Source of the DNA: Kushneria sinocarnis
GTDB taxonomy: Bacteria; Pseudomonadota; Gammaproteobacteria; Pseudomonadales; Halomonadaceae
Reading direction: 5' to 3'
Length of the DNA stretch: 64,000 nucleotides
Assembly (NCBI RefSeq): GCF_003633775.1
Contig: NZ_RBIN01000006.1
Coordinates: 1-64,000 of the forward strand
Part shown: positions 20,695 to 30,131 of the stretch, one piece after another
Position numbering within the stretch: position 1 is the first letter of the stretch
Layout: the number at the start of each line of letters is the position of its first letter
Program-made: the position numbers and the translations under genes
Notes under the pieces: model-generated
Told to the model about the DNA's origin: nothing
Database searches by the model: none
The model's input: only the letters and a program-made list of their open reading frames with translations

Positions 20695-20724
20695 CCGACG
20701 GCTCACCCGCGGATGAGCCGTCGG
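20695..20724 (-). terminator. hairpin after argG
   Basis: A perfect 11-bp stem CCGACGGCTCA / TGAGCCGTCGG with an 8-base loop, directly downstream of the argG stop and upstream of the HlyU-family start. No T-run, so terminator strength is uncertain. Confidence 0.5.
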
Positions 20725-20752
20725 ACAATGCGCCGAACCACATGATTCGAGC

Positions 20753-21973
20753 TCAGTCGTTCGCGCGGCCCCGGCTGGCGCCGATCCGCAGGCGCAGGGC
20801 ATTGAGGCGGATGAAGCCCTCGGCATCCTTCTGATCGTAGGCGCCGGCATCGTCCTCGAAGGTCGCAATCGAGGCATCGAACAGGGAGTCCTCGGACTGG
20901 CGTCCCACCACGATCACGTTGCCCTTGTAGAGCTTGAGGCGCACTACCCCGTTGGCCGTGGTCTGCGACTGATCGATCGCCGCCTGCAGCATGTGCCGCT
21001 CGGGGCTCCACCAGTAGCCGTTGTAGACCAGCTCGGCATAGCGCGGCATCAGCTCATCCTTGAGGTGAGCGGACTCGCGATCCAGCGTGATCGACTCGAT
21101 TGCCCGGTGCGCACGCAGCAGGATGGTGCCGCCGGGGGTTTCGTAGCAGCCCCGCGACTTCATGCCGACATAGCGGTTTTCGACAATATCGAGCCGGCCG
21201 ATGCCGTTCTCGCCGCCGATCCGGTTGAGGTACGACAGGATTTCATGCGCCGGCATCGACCGACCGTCAATGGCGACCACATCGCCCTTCTCGAAGGTCA
21301 GATCGATATAGGTGGCCTGATCCGGGGCTGCCTCGGGGCTGACACTCCAGCGCCACATCTCCTCCTCGGCTTCCGTCCACGGATCCTCCAGCACGCCGCC
21401 TTCATAGGAAATGTGCAGCAGGTTGGCGTCCATCGAGTACGGCGACTTCTTCTTGTTCTGGGCGAAATCAACCGGGATCTCGTGCTGTTCGCAGTAGGCC
21501 ATCAGCTTCTCGCGCGAAGTCAGATCCCACTCCCGCCACGGCGCGATCACCCGGACGCCCGGCTTGAGCGCATAGGCCCCAAGCTCGAAACGCACCTGAT
21601 CATTGCCCTTGCCGGTGGCCCCGTGCGCGATGGCATCGGCGCCGGTCTCGTTGGCGATCTCGACCAGCCGGCGCGCGATCAGCGGGCGGGCAATCGAGGT
21701 CCCCAGCAGGTACTCGCCCTCGTAGACGGTATTGGCACGAAACATCGGGAACACATAGTCGCGAACGAAGGTTTCGCGCAGATCCTCGATGTAGATTTCC
21801 TTCACTCCCAGCGCCTGCGCCTTGGCGCGAGCCGGTTCGACTTCTTCCCCCTGACCGAGGTCGGCCGTGAAGGTCACCACCTCGCAGCCGTAGGTTTCCT
21901 GCAACCACTTGACGATTACCGAGGTGTCCAGCCCACCCGAGTAGGCGAGCACGACCTTCCTGACATCCGACAT
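20753..21973 (-). CDS. argG: argininosuccinate synthase
   Basis: Joins citrulline and aspartate using ATP, the penultimate step of arginine synthesis. The 406-residue product starts with [18 protein letters not shown], the PP-loop ATP pyrophosphatase motif, and carries [16 protein letters not shown] and [14 protein letters not shown], all typical of the type I enzyme. ATG 21973 has AAGGAGCCAGGC upstream. Together with argF about 1.7 kb away it gives two arginine genes in the region, though grxD and rnt separate them. Confidence 0.97.
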   Translation of the reverse strand: MSDVRKVVLAYSGGLDTSVIVKWLQETYGCEVVTFTADLGQGEEVEPARAKAQALGVKEIYIEDLRETFVRDYVFPMFRANTVYEGEYLLGTSIARPLIARRLVEIANETGADAIAHGATGKGNDQVRFELGAYALKPGVRVIAPWREWDLTSREKLMAYCEQHEIPVDFAQNKKKSPYSMDANLLHISYEGGVLEDPWTEAEEEMWRWSVSPEAAPDQATYIDLTFEKGDVVAIDGRSMPAHEILSYLNRIGGENGIGRLDIVENRYVGMKSRGCYETPGGTILLRAHRAIESITLDRESAHLKDELMPRYAELVYNGYWWSPERHMLQAAIDQSQTTANGVVRLKLYKGNVIVVGRQSEDSLFDASIATFEDDAGAYDQKDAEGFIRLNALRLRIGASRGRAND

Positions 21974-22256
21974 GCCTGGCTCCTTGCTGACAGTGATAAA
22001 TGGCGCACGAAAATGCCCTGCGGCCGATTATATCGCCGCACCCCCGGCTCGAACACCGCTTGCCGGGACGCCGGCCTTTTTCACCTGCTACAATGGCATC
22101 ATTCTGCCGTCCAGGCACCATTTCACGACCGGTAAGGCGCAACGTGACGGCTACCCGTACCATCGATTCCGTGTGCACTCATTGTCAGCGCGTTCACCGC
22201 GGTGTCATGCGATCGACCACTGCCGGACCGTTACTCAGCGGCAGGAGGCAGCGCAC
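21974..22256. promoter_or_regulatory. divergent argG / rnt intergenic region
   Basis: A 283-base gap that should hold promoters for argG and rnt. A TACAAT -10-like hexamer lies at 22089-22094 on the + strand without a well-spaced -35. No gene is visible in it. In pseudomonads pyrC often sits next to rnt; it is not here. Confidence 0.35.
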
Positions 22257-22916
22257 ATGAGCGATCCTGCTGCCCAGATGATGTCGCGCCGCTTTCGCGG
22301 CTTCCTGCCCGTGGTGATCGACATCGAAACCGGCGGCTTCAACGCCGAAACCGATGCCCTGCTGGAAATCGCCGCCGTGACCCTGACCATGGATGAGCAG
22401 GGGCAGATGCTGCCGCATGAGACCCATGCCTTTCATGTCCGGCCCTTCGAGGGAGCCAACATCGAGCCCTCGGCACTGGAGTTCACCGGTATCCGGCTCG
22501 ACAGCGCCCTGCGCGAGCAGGCGGCGCTGGATGAGGCCAGTGCACTGGGCGAAATCTTCAAGCCGATCCGCAAGGCGGTCAAATCCACCCAGTGCAACCG
22601 GGCCATCCTGGTCGGCCACAATGCCGCCTTCGACCACGGTTTTCTCAATGCGGCCGTGCGACGCAACAGCATTCGCCGCAATCCCTTCCACCCCTTCTCG
22701 AGCTTCGATACCGCGACCCTGTCAGGTCTGGTCTACGGCCAGACGGTACTGGCACGCGCCTGTCGGGCGGCCGGCATCGAGTTTGACAATCAGGCGGCCC
22801 ATTCGGCGCGTTACGATACCGAACGGACCGCTGACCTGTTCTGCGCCATCGTCAATCGCTTTCGTGACCTGGGCGGCTGGGATCTGGCGCTGCGTGAACA
22901 GGGGATGGATGAGTAG
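22257..22916 (+). CDS. rnt: ribonuclease T
   Basis: DEDDh 3'-5' exoribonuclease that trims tRNA CCA ends and matures 5S, 23S and small RNAs. The 219-residue product has the exonuclease motifs: [11 protein letters not shown] (Exo I), [13 protein letters not shown] (Exo II) and [15 protein letters not shown] (Exo III with the DEDDh His). [19 protein letters not shown] is a family-specific segment. ATG 22257 follows a perfect AGGAGG at 22243-22248; the open frame extends about 285 bases upstream but without similarity. Confidence 0.95.
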   Translation: MSDPAAQMMSRRFRGFLPVVIDIETGGFNAETDALLEIAAVTLTMDEQGQMLPHETHAFHVRPFEGANIEPSALEFTGIRLDSALREQAALDEASALGEIFKPIRKAVKSTQCNRAILVGHNAAFDHGFLNAAVRRNSIRRNPFHPFSSFDTATLSGLVYGQTVLARACRAAGIEFDNQAAHSARYDTERTADLFCAIVNRFRDLGGWDLALREQGMDE

Positions 22917-22940
22917 CACCGGCTGGCCGCTCGCCGCACA

Positions 22941-22974
22941 CAAAAGCGCCCCGCCATATGGCGGGGCGCTTTTG
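22941..22974. terminator. bidirectional terminator between rnt and grxD
   Basis: A perfect 15-bp stem (CAAAAGCGCCCCGCC / GGCGGGGCGCTTTTG) with ATAT loop between convergent rnt and grxD; A/T runs at the stem ends make it work on either strand. Confidence 0.88.
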
Positions 22975-23008
22975 CAGGTCATCCGGAAAACGAACGGGGG
23001 TACCCCGC

Positions 23009-23359
23009 TCAGGCACCGCCTTCCTCGGATTCCGATTCGGCGCTGGCGGCCGCGTTTTTCACCATCGGCTGCAGCTCACCGTTCTGATACATCTCGACGA
23101 TGATGTCACAGCCACCGACCAGTTCACCGTTGAGCCACAGCTGCGGAAAGGTCGGCCAGTTGGCATGCTTGGGCAGTTCGGCGCGAATGTCCGGATTGTC
23201 CAGAATATTGACAAAGGCAAAACGCTCGCCGCAGCCCATCAGCGCCTGCACCGCCTGAGCGGAAAAACCGCACTGGGGCAGCTGGGGCGTGCCCTTCATG
23301 TAAAGCAGAATGGAGTTGTCCGCGATCTGCTGCTTGATGGTATCGATGGTCTCGCTCAT
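23009..23359 (-). CDS. grxD: monothiol glutaredoxin, Grx4/GrxD type
   Basis: Binds and passes on 2Fe-2S clusters with glutathione, usually with BolA-type partners, and takes part in iron sensing. The 116-residue protein has the monothiol active site QCGFSAQ near residue 30, KGTPQLP with the conserved Lys, and TFPQLWLNGELVGGCDI with the glutathione-binding region. The C-terminus is extended by Ala, Ser and Glu. ATG 23359 is preferred to a GTG 15 bases upstream because MSETIDTIKQQI is the family start. Confidence 0.95.
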   Translation of the reverse strand: MSETIDTIKQQIADNSILLYMKGTPQLPQCGFSAQAVQALMGCGERFAFVNILDNPDIRAELPKHANWPTFPQLWLNGELVGGCDIIVEMYQNGELQPMVKNAAASAESESEEGGA

Positions 23360-23688
23360 GAATACGGTCCTCAAACGTCTGGCCCGGCTTCAGTGTAGCC
23401 GGGTACATGGGTTCGTCACATGGTGATGATTGTACGCCTCAGCGCAGCCGCTATACAGCCCCGGGCGTTGCGCCGCGCACGGGCGGCGGATACGATGATG
23501 GCTGTTATTTCTACCTGCTCTGTCAGTAGATGCCGCGCCTGCATCATGGCCCGGTCCGCAGACGGAGCAATATCCGGACACGACTACCGAGCGCCGCTGC
23601 TTTTCTTCAGCCGTGGCGCTCTTTTCATTGCCGGCCAGACGGTCGAATACGCCAATCATAATCCGACGTACGGGACAGGAGCAGGCCC
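23360..23688. other. intergenic region grxD / argF, no gene seen
   Basis: A 329-base gap between divergent grxD and argF. Short frames cross it but none has a Shine-Dalgarno plus family-like sequence. It should contain the argF promoter; I searched by eye for an ArgR-type box and found none convincing. A CAGGAGCAGGCCC Shine-Dalgarno at its right end serves argF. Confidence 0.4.
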
Positions 23689-24609
23689 ATGGCGCCACGC
23701 CATTTTCTGACACTGCTGGATCTGAGCACCGAAGAGCTGGAATACCTGATGGCCCGGTCCATCACCATGAAGCAGCGCCTGAAGCTCAATGGGCCGGAGT
23801 ACGCCCCGCTGGCGCGTCGCACCATGGCGATGATCTTCGAGAAGTCCTCCACCCGCACCCGGGTCTCGTTCGAAACCGGCATGGCCCAGCTGGGCGGCCA
23901 CGCCCTGTTCCTGTCTCCGCGGGACACCCAGCTCGGCCGTGGCGAGCCGATCGGTGACACTGCCCGGGTACTCTCGGAGATGGTGGATCTGGTCATGATC
24001 CGCACCTTTGCTCACGAGGGGCTGGAAACCTTCGCCGCGGCCAGCAGCATCCCGGTCATCAATGCCCTGAGCGATGACTATCACCCCTGCCAGCTGCTGG
24101 CCGATATCCAGACCTGGACGGAGTGTCGCGGTCCGGTGGCCGGCAAGACCGCAGTCTGGGTCGGCGACGGCAACAACATGTGCAACTCCTGGATCAATGC
24201 AGCCCGGCGCTTCGGCTTCAACCTGCGCATCGCCTGCCCCGAGGGCTATGATCCCGATCCGGCCCTGCTGGAAGCCGCCGGGGAAAGCGTTGCGATCGTA
24301 CGCGACCCGATGGCCGCCGCTGCCGGGGCCGATCTCATCACCACCGATGTCTGGGCCTCGATGGGTCAGGAGAGCGAACAGGCCGCTCGCGAAGCGGCCT
24401 TCCGCGGCTTCCGCGTGACCGAGGCCATGCTTGATGCCGCCAGCAGCGAGGTCATCTTCCTGCACTGTCTGCCGGCGCACCGGGGTGAAGAGATCAGCGA
24501 AACCCTGCTCGATGACCCGCGCGCCGTGGTCTGGCAGGAAGCGGGCAACCGCCTTCACGCACAGAAGGCGCTGATCGAATTCCTGCTGCTGGGCCGTATC
24601 GACGACTGA
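23689..24609 (+). CDS. argF: ornithine carbamoyltransferase
   Basis: Condenses ornithine with carbamoyl phosphate to citrulline in arginine synthesis. The 306-residue product carries [12 protein letters not shown] (carbamoyl-phosphate site, STRTR), [14 protein letters not shown] (HPxQ) and [12 protein letters not shown] (ornithine site HCLP). Length fits the anabolic enzyme. ATG 23689 is preceded by AGGAGCAGGCCC. Regulation by arginine is expected from the pathway, but no operator was recognised. Confidence 0.96.
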   Translation: MAPRHFLTLLDLSTEELEYLMARSITMKQRLKLNGPEYAPLARRTMAMIFEKSSTRTRVSFETGMAQLGGHALFLSPRDTQLGRGEPIGDTARVLSEMVDLVMIRTFAHEGLETFAAASSIPVINALSDDYHPCQLLADIQTWTECRGPVAGKTAVWVGDGNNMCNSWINAARRFGFNLRIACPEGYDPDPALLEAAGESVAIVRDPMAAAAGADLITTDVWASMGQESEQAAREAAFRGFRVTEAMLDAASSEVIFLHCLPAHRGEEISETLLDDPRAVVWQEAGNRLHAQKALIEFLLLGRIDD

Positions 24610-24611
24610 CC

Positions 24612-24649
24612 CCCGTTGCCGCCGACACCCGGGCACCGGCGGCAACGGG
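24612..24649 (+). terminator. hairpin after argF
   Basis: A 13-bp perfect stem CCCGTTGCCGCCG / CGGCGGCAACGGG with a 12-base loop starting three bases after the argF stop. No T-run, so probably a weak terminator or 3'-stability element. Confidence 0.5.
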
Positions 24650-24694
24650 CCGCAGCGCATCCGCGCCCCGCCTCCGGCAGCCGTCACTCAGGCC

Positions 24695-25018
24695 TCACTG
24701 CCAGGGTCTGCTGCCATCCTCGCCGGGCAACGACCCAGCCCCTGTCGGCTCAAGGTCGGCGCGCAGGGCCGCAAGACTGTCCCGGTCACCTCCCAACCCC
24801 TGACACAGCTGGCGCACCCGGTCTTCCGGAATGCCGGTATCCATGGCGAGTCGACGATATTCATAAACCTGCAGGGGCTCGATCTGACTGCCCAGCAGCC
24901 GATTGAGGTGATTCTCGAGACGGGTGGCCACGGCATTATCGTGGCTGATCTGACGCAGCTTTCGCTTGTCCCGGCCGCTGTAGTTCGGCCTCGGGACATG
25001 GACGGGATATCTGACCAT
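24695..25018 (-). CDS. conserved small hypothetical protein
   Basis: A 107-residue protein of no known function. ATG 25018 has a strong AGGAGAGGCCC Shine-Dalgarno, and codon use fits the genome, so it is likely real. The N-terminal YPVHVPRPNYSGRDKRKLRQ is basic; the middle VYEYRRLAMDTGIPEDRVRQ resembles a helix-turn-helix-like segment and may bind nucleic acid, which is inference. The Gly/Pro-rich tail looks disordered. It lies convergent with argF and close to tRNA-Ala. Confidence 0.7.
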   Translation of the reverse strand: MVRYPVHVPRPNYSGRDKRKLRQISHDNAVATRLENHLNRLLGSQIEPLQVYEYRRLAMDTGIPEDRVRQLCQGLGGDRDSLAALRADLEPTGAGSLPGEDGSRPWQ

Positions 25019-25148
25019 GGGCCTCTCCTGTCAAGGCAGCCCCGTGTCTACCGCTGAAGCTATCAGAGCGTGCGGCTGAAAGCGATACCCCGCCCCCTTG
25101 CCACAATCGTCCGTGCGGGGCATGAGGGTCATGTCCGTCAGGCACACA

Positions 25149-25186
25149 AAAAAGCCGCCCGGCGCAGATGCGCCGGGCGGCTTTTT
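25149..25186. terminator. strong intrinsic terminator
   Basis: A 17-bp perfect stem (AAAAAGCCGCCCGGCGC paired with its complement) and AGAT loop. Ten bases from the tRNA-Ala 3' end on the minus strand, so it is the natural terminator of that tRNA; the A/T runs allow use from the other side too. Confidence 0.9.
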
Positions 25187-25195
25187 ATTACAATC

Positions 25196-25271
25196 TGGTG
25201 GAGCCTAGCGGGATCGAACCGCTGACCTCAACACTGCCAGTGTTGCGCTCTCCCAGCTGAGCTAAGGCCCC
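25196..25271 (-). tRNA. tRNA-Ala(GGC)
   Basis: A 76-base cloverleaf with encoded CCA. Acceptor GGGGCCU pairs with AGGCUCC and includes the G3-U70 wobble pair recognised by alanyl-tRNA synthetase. The anticodon stem CAACA/TGTTG encloses CTGGCAG, anticodon GGC. T-arm GGTTCGATCC is normal. Confidence 0.96.
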
Positions 25272-25285
25272 GTTGACGGTTGCGA

Positions 25286-25314
25286 ATATTACGCCGCCAT
25301 TCCGGCACTGTCAA
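25286..25314 (-). promoter_or_regulatory. sigma-70 promoter of tRNA-Ala
   Basis: On the minus strand: -35 TTGACA (25314-25309), 17-base spacer, -10 TAATAT (25291-25286), about 15 bases before the tRNA 5' end. Both hexamers are near consensus. Confidence 0.8.
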
Positions 25315-25397
25315 TGCCATGACACACCCCTGATGCTGCAATGTCAGTCACGCGGGTCCGGATGGTCTGATAAAATGGCGGCATCAACAGTCATCCG

Positions 25398-27236
25398 ATG
25401 CGGAGCACCGACACTGCCGTGAGCTTCGATGCACGTGAATTTCTCAAGACGGTTACCGAATCCCCGGGCGTCTATCGCATGTTCGACGAGAGCGGTAACG
25501 TGCTTTATGTCGGCAAGGCACGCCGGCTGCGTCAGCGGCTGTCGAGCTATTTCCGCAACAGTGGTCTCAATGCCAGGACCCAGGCCCTGGTGGGTCGCAT
25601 TGCCGACATCCAGGTCACGGTCACACGCAGCGAAACCGAAGCACTGCTGCTCGAGCAGACGCTGATCAAGTCGCTCAGGCCGCCCTACAACATCCTGTTG
25701 CGGGACGACAAGTCCTACCCCTACGTCTTTCTCAGTGACCGCCATCCCTACCCGGCGCTGGAATTTCGCCGGTCGCGCCAGAAGCGCGAGGACGGCCGCT
25801 ACTTCGGTCCCTTCACCAGTTCGGGTGCGGTGCGGGAGAGCCTGGCGCTGATGCAGAAGATCTTTCGCATCCGCAACTGCGAGGATACCGTCTTTGCCCA
25901 TCGCACCCGGCCCTGCCTGCAGTATCAGATCAACCGCTGTTCGGCGCCCTGCGTCGACTATATCGGCCAGGAGGCCTATCGACGGGATCTCGAACATGCG
26001 GTGATGTGTCTGGAAGGCAAGAGCGATCAGGTCACCGAGCAGCTCAACCAGGAAATGGAAGAGGCCAGCCAGGCCCTCGATTTCGAGCAGGCTGCCTTTC
26101 TCCGCGATCGCATTCAGCAGCTCAGACGCCTGCAGACCAGTCAGTCAGTCGACACCCGGGGCGGCGACGCCGACGTCTTCGCCCTCGCCGAACGCCCCGG
26201 CGGGCTCTGCATCAGCCTGCTGTCGATCCGCCAGGGCCGGGTACTGGGCTCCCGCCATCACGCGCCCGATAATGAACTCGACCTGCCCGCCGCTGCCGTA
26301 CTCGGCGAATTCGTCAGCCAGTACTATCTTGGTCAGGAGCGTGAAATTCCCGAGGAAATCCTGACCTCACACGCCCTCGACGATTCGGAACTGCTGCGGG
26401 CCGCACTCTCGGAGAAGGCCGGCCGCCGCATCCGTCTTGCCCATCAGGTACGCGGTCACCGCGCCCAGTGGCTGGAACTGGCCCGCACCAATGCCGAGCA
26501 GCAGCTGGCCACCCAGCTTGCCGGACGGCAGCAGTTGAGCAACCGCTTCAGTCAGCTGCGCGACGCACTCGGACTTGACGAGACACCCTCGCGACTGGAG
26601 TGTTTTGATATCAGTCACAGTCAGGGCGAGGCCACGGTCGCCTCCTGCGTGGTCTTTGATCAGGATGGTCCGGTCAAGTCCGACTATCGCCGCTTCAACA
26701 TCGAGAACATTACCGCCGGCGACGACTATGCCGCCATGCAGCAGGCCCTGACGCGACGCTACCGGCGCATACGCAACGGCGAGGCCAAACGCCCCGATGT
26801 GCTGGTCATCGATGGCGGCAAGGGCCAGCTCAACATGGCACGCGAGGTATTCGAGGCCCAGGGCATACACGACATCATGCTGCTGGGAGTCGCCAAGGGC
26901 ACCACCCGCAAACCGGGTCTGGAAACCCTCTACGTCGACACCATCGACCGCAGCCTGTCCCTGGAGGGCAGCTCTCCGGCACTGCACCTGATTCAGCACA
27001 TCCGCGACGAGGCACACCGTTTCGCGATCACCGGACACCGCCAGCGACGTGACAAGCAGCGCCGCACCTCGACCCTGCAGGATATTGCCGGGGTCGGGCC
27101 CAAACGGCGCCGGGAACTGCTGCGCTTCTTCGGCGGCCTGCAGGGCGTTCGCAACGCCTCACGCGATGATCTGGCGCGTGTGCCCGGCATCAGCAGCCAG
27201 CTGGCCGGTCAGATTCATCAGGCCCTGCATGGCTGA
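25398..27236 (+). CDS. uvrC: excinuclease ABC subunit C
   Basis: Makes both incisions in nucleotide-excision repair with UvrB. The 612-residue protein has an N-terminal GIY-YIG nuclease (GVYRMF...NVLYVGKA, about 20-45) for the 3' cut, a Cys-containing middle segment, a UVR domain that binds UvrB (QALDFEQAAFLRDRIQQL, near 225), an RNase H-like domain for the 5' cut (ECFDISHSQGEATVAS, from about 400) and C-terminal helix-hairpin-helix repeats (DIAGVGPKRRRELL, VPGISSQLAGQI). The start may be GTG 25419, which gives the family N-terminus SFDAREFLKTV. It precedes pgsA as in many gammaproteobacteria. Confidence 0.96.
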   Translation: MRSTDTAVSFDAREFLKTVTESPGVYRMFDESGNVLYVGKARRLRQRLSSYFRNSGLNARTQALVGRIADIQVTVTRSETEALLLEQTLIKSLRPPYNILLRDDKSYPYVFLSDRHPYPALEFRRSRQKREDGRYFGPFTSSGAVRESLALMQKIFRIRNCEDTVFAHRTRPCLQYQINRCSAPCVDYIGQEAYRRDLEHAVMCLEGKSDQVTEQLNQEMEEASQALDFEQAAFLRDRIQQLRRLQTSQSVDTRGGDADVFALAERPGGLCISLLSIRQGRVLGSRHHAPDNELDLPAAAVLGEFVSQYYLGQEREIPEEILTSHALDDSELLRAALSEKAGRRIRLAHQVRGHRAQWLELARTNAEQQLATQLAGRQQLSNRFSQLRDALGLDETPSRLECFDISHSQGEATVASCVVFDQDGPVKSDYRRFNIENITAGDDYAAMQQALTRRYRRIRNGEAKRPDVLVIDGGKGQLNMAREVFEAQGIHDIMLLGVAKGTTRKPGLETLYVDTIDRSLSLEGSSPALHLIQHIRDEAHRFAITGHRQRRDKQRRTSTLQDIAGVGPKRRRELLRFFGGLQGVRNASRDDLARVPGISSQLAGQIHQALHG

Positions 27237-27296
27237 GCCGCATACGCAACGTTAGAATCCTACAGTCACATCACCGGCCAGGACACGATACGCAAC

Positions 27297-27845
27297 ATGA
27301 GCATTCCCAACCTCCTCACCCTGATGCGGATCATCCTGATTCCCCTGCTGGTAGTGGCCTTCTATCTCCCCTGGTGGTGGAGCTTCCCGCTGGCCGCCCT
27401 GCTGTTCGGGCTGGCGGCGATTACCGACTGGTTTGATGGCTATCTGGCCCGTCTCTGGAACCAGAGCACCTCCTTTGGCGCCTTTCTCGACCCGGTGGCA
27501 GACAAGCTGATGGTGGCCATCGCCCTGGGGCTGCTGATCGAACGCTACGATGACGCGCTGATGACGCTGCCGGCGCTGGTCATCATCGGCCGGGAAATCG
27601 TCATTTCCGCACTGCGTGAATGGATGGCGGAGCTGGGCAAGCGGGCCAATGTGGCTGTCTCGAGGGTCGGCAAGTACAAGACGGCGATGCAGATGATCGC
27701 GATCCTGCTGCTGCTGTGCTTCACCCCCGGCAGCCTGCTCGCCTGGCTGGGCGTGGCGGTGCTCTACATTGCGGCCACCCTGACCCTGTGGTCGATGATC
27801 CAGTATCTGCGGGCTGCCTGGTCGGAACTGACCCGTTCGCTGTAG
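27297..27845 (+). CDS. pgsA: CDP-diacylglycerol-glycerol-3-phosphate 3-phosphatidyltransferase
   Basis: Makes phosphatidylglycerol phosphate, the committed step to phosphatidylglycerol and cardiolipin, in the inner membrane. The 182-residue protein has the full CDP-alcohol phosphotransferase motif D-x2-DG-x2-AR-x8-G-x3-D-x3-D starting at [10 protein letters not shown] near residue 46, plus about five or six membrane spans. Length is typical. The uvrC-pgsA-tRNA Gly-Cys-Leu order matches E. coli. Confidence 0.96.
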   Translation: MSIPNLLTLMRIILIPLLVVAFYLPWWWSFPLAALLFGLAAITDWFDGYLARLWNQSTSFGAFLDPVADKLMVAIALGLLIERYDDALMTLPALVIIGREIVISALREWMAELGKRANVAVSRVGKYKTAMQMIAILLLLCFTPGSLLAWLGVAVLYIAATLTLWSMIQYLRAAWSELTRSL

Positions 27846-27858
27846 TCCCGCCCGGAGG

Positions 27859-27877
27859 CGCCCCGCCGGGGCGTTTT
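27859..27877 (+). terminator. terminator after pgsA
   Basis: A compact GC stem CGCCCC / GGGGCG with a 3-base loop followed by TTTT, 14 bases past the pgsA stop and before the tRNA promoter. Confidence 0.6.
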
Positions 27878-27888
27878 CGGTGACCGCG

Positions 27889-27916
27889 TTGACACATGAA
27901 GCGCGCCCGGTATAAT
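27889..27916 (+). promoter_or_regulatory. sigma-70 promoter of the Gly-Cys-Leu tRNA operon
   Basis: -35 TTGACA (27889-27894) and -10 TATAAT (27911-27916), both consensus, with a 16-base spacer; the tRNA-Gly 5' end is 16 bases downstream of the -10. Followed by GC bases typical of stable-RNA discriminators. Confidence 0.88.
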
Positions 27917-27931
27917 GCGCATCCGTGTTCA

Positions 27932-28006
27932 GCGGGAATAGCTCAGTGGTAGAGCATCGCCTTGCCAAGGCGAGGGTCGCGAGTTCGAATCTCGTTTCCC
28001 GCTCCA
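27932..28006 (+). tRNA. tRNA-Gly(GCC)
   Basis: 75 bases with encoded CCA; acceptor GCGGGAA pairs with TTCCCGC; anticodon loop in CGCCTTGCCAAGGCG reads GCC. First gene of the tRNA operon behind the consensus promoter. Confidence 0.97.
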
Positions 28007-28014
28007 TCGAAAAA

Positions 28015-28088
28015 GGCTGGATGGCAGAGTGGTTATGCAGCGGACTGCAACTCCGCGAACGTCGGTTCGATTCCGGCTCCAGCCTCCA
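28015..28088 (+). tRNA. tRNA-Cys(GCA)
   Basis: 74 bases with encoded CCA; acceptor GGCTGGA pairs with TCCAGCC; anticodon stem GCGGA/TCCGC encloses CTGCAAC, anticodon GCA. Eight bases after tRNA-Gly. Confidence 0.97.
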
Positions 28089-28150
28089 TTTTCGCTTGCC
28101 TCATTACCCGCTTCGATTACTACCTTTCGGCAGCAGTTGACCGCACCATC

Positions 28151-28237
28151 GCCCGGATGGCGGAACAGGTAGACGCAAGGGACTTAAAATCCCTCGACCG
28201 CAAGGTCGTGCCGGTTCGATCCCGGCTCCGGGCACCA
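28151..28237 (+). tRNA. tRNA-Leu(TAA)
   Basis: 87 bases with a long variable arm (CGACCGCAAGGTCG) and encoded CCA; acceptor GCCCGGA pairs with TCCGGGC; anticodon TAA in CTTAAAA. Third tRNA of the operon. Confidence 0.97.
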
Positions 28238-28399
28238 TCGCTTGAGCGCACTTCGGCCGGCCTTGCCGCCCTCGTCTACCGTGCCGTCGGATTTCTGTGC
28301 CGAATCATACTTTCCCAGTCTTTCCACTGATGCCCATGGCCCGAATTCGGTTAATATGCGTAAAATGGGCGCCTCAACCCGGGATGGAAGCCGAATGCC

Positions 28400-28819
28400 G
28401 TGTCCGACTATCTGAACTTCCTGAGCGGCCACAGTGAATTGACCGAGTGGATGATCACCTTCTTCGGCAATGCCGCTCTGCTGGCCATCTGGAGCCTTAC
28501 CACACTGGTGCTGACAATCGCGATGACGCTGGTACGCTCCACCAGACAGGAACGCCGGCTGAAACGCTGGGCACGGGCCAGCGCAATCAATGTGGCCATT
28601 TCCATTCTGGTGATCGTGGTCATCAACATCCTCTCGGAAGGCTATCTGCTGGAGTATGTCGAGGGCATGGCACGCTCACGGCGCGCTATTTTCGTGATGA
28701 GCTATGCCTCGCTCTTCACGCTGATCCTGATTCCCCTGCAGTGTCTGCTGCTGGTCCTGCTTTCGCGTCGCACTGCAAAAAGCCGGGAGCGACGTCGTCA
28801 GCGCCACCATTACAGCTAG
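28400..28819 (+). CDS. small membrane protein of unknown function
   Basis: A 139-residue protein beginning at GTG 28400 (SDYLNFLSGHSELTEW). Three hydrophobic spans are visible: about 20-45 (FFGNAALLAIWSLTTLVLTI), 62-82 (INVAISILVIVVINIL) and 98-122 (SYASLFTLILIPLQCLLLVL), separated by basic loops. The C-terminus is Arg/Lys/His-rich and presumably cytoplasmic. I do not recognise the family. It sits alone between the tRNA operon and dusA; no clear Shine-Dalgarno precedes the GTG, so the start may be elsewhere. Confidence 0.65.
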   Translation: MSDYLNFLSGHSELTEWMITFFGNAALLAIWSLTTLVLTIAMTLVRSTRQERRLKRWARASAINVAISILVIVVINILSEGYLLEYVEGMARSRRAIFVMSYASLFTLILIPLQCLLLVLLSRRTAKSRERRRQRHHYS

Positions 28820-28942
28820 TCCGACCCGGCCGCGAGGGTAGCGAACCGGTCAGGACCGGAGCATTGCCGGTCGCATACCCTTCGGACCCGGCCGCTGCAC
28901 CGCCTTCTGCCAGATTTCGCTACGCTTCGGAGTTTGCCCTTC

Positions 28943-29956
28943 ATGCAGAGTGATCAGCCAATCGCCGATCGTGCCCGGCGTTTTGCCGTGGCCCCCATGA
29001 TGGACTGGACAACCCGTGATCAGCGCGCCTTTGCCCGCTGTCTGACGCGGCGCGCACTACTGTATACCGAAATGGTGACCACCGGGGCGATCCTGCACGG
29101 CTCGCCTCGCGAGCGTTTTCTCGGCTATCACGACAGCGAGCATCCGCTGGCGCTTCAGCTCGGTGGCAGCGAGCCGGATGAACTTGCCGAATGTGCCGCG
29201 ATTGCCGAAGCCTGGGGATATGACGAGGTCAACCTCAATGTCGGTTGCCCCAGCGATCGGGTACAGAACAACCTGATCGGCGCCTGCCTGATGGGGCAGC
29301 CCGAGCTGGTAGCGCGCTGCGTGGCGGCCATGCAGGCAGCGGTCTCGATTCCCGTGACCGTCAAGTGCCGTATCGGCATTGACGATCAGGATGAGGATCG
29401 CGATCTGACACACTTTGTCGAAACCGTTGCCGCCGCCGGCTGCCGCACCTTTATCGTGCATGCTCGCAAGGCCTGGCTGCAGGGATTGTCGCCGAAGCAG
29501 AACCGGGATGTGCCACCGCTGAACCATCCACGCATCCACCACCTCAAGCAGATGTTTCCGCAATTGCATATCGGCAGCAATGGTGGCCTGAAGACGCTGG
29601 ACGAATGCCGGGAGCAGCTGGCCCATGTCGACAGCGTCATGGTCGGTCGCGAGGCCTATCAGAATCCCTGGCTGCTCGCCGGCGTGGATCATGCCCTCTT
29701 TGGCGAAGCCGACGAGGGGCGCACCCGTCATGACGTCATGCGGGCCTTTCGCCCCTATCTCGAAGAGCGGCTGGCGGCCGGCGTACGGCTCAATCACATC
29801 ACCCGTCATGTACTCGGACTCTACAGCGGCTGCCGCGGCGGGCGCGCCTTTCGTCGTCACCTCTCGGAAAACGCGCACCGCGATGGGGCCGGGATCGAAG
29901 TGGTCGACGATGCCCTGGCCCTGGTCGAAGCCCCTTCCTCCGCCCTGGCGTCATGA
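28943..29956 (+). CDS. dusA: tRNA dihydrouridine(20/20a) synthase DusA
   Basis: FMN enzyme that reduces uridines 20 and 20a in the tRNA D-loop with NADPH. The 337-residue protein shows the Dus barrel: FAVAPMMDWTTRDQRAF at the N-terminus, NLNVGCPSDRVQNN and GACLM with the catalytic Cys, VKCRIGIDD, and IVHARKAWLQGLSPKQNR, a DusA-specific segment. FMN-phosphate binding is at GSNGGL and VMVGREAYQNPW. ATG 28943 has GGAG at 28929-28932; a TTG nine bases upstream is in frame. Confidence 0.95.
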   Translation: MQSDQPIADRARRFAVAPMMDWTTRDQRAFARCLTRRALLYTEMVTTGAILHGSPRERFLGYHDSEHPLALQLGGSEPDELAECAAIAEAWGYDEVNLNVGCPSDRVQNNLIGACLMGQPELVARCVAAMQAAVSIPVTVKCRIGIDDQDEDRDLTHFVETVAAAGCRTFIVHARKAWLQGLSPKQNRDVPPLNHPRIHHLKQMFPQLHIGSNGGLKTLDECREQLAHVDSVMVGREAYQNPWLLAGVDHALFGEADEGRTRHDVMRAFRPYLEERLAAGVRLNHITRHVLGLYSGCRGGRAFRRHLSENAHRDGAGIEVVDDALALVEAPSSALAS

Positions 29957-30131
29957 CAGCCGGCCGGGCGCCTTGTTGATCCATGCATATAAACCATACT
30001 GGGTCACATGATGCTGATCGGCGGATCATGCCCCTTCGGGTACGGGGCGCTGATTCCAGCCGGCGGCCCGTTTCGGCCCCGGCATCGCGCGGGCCATTCG
30101 GTTGCCATTCCAACAGCCATGGAGGTTCAAT

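Noticed and set aside
23360-23688. ArgR operator before argF or argG
   Set aside because: No AT-rich 18-bp palindrome of ARG-box type was found by eye in either upstream region.
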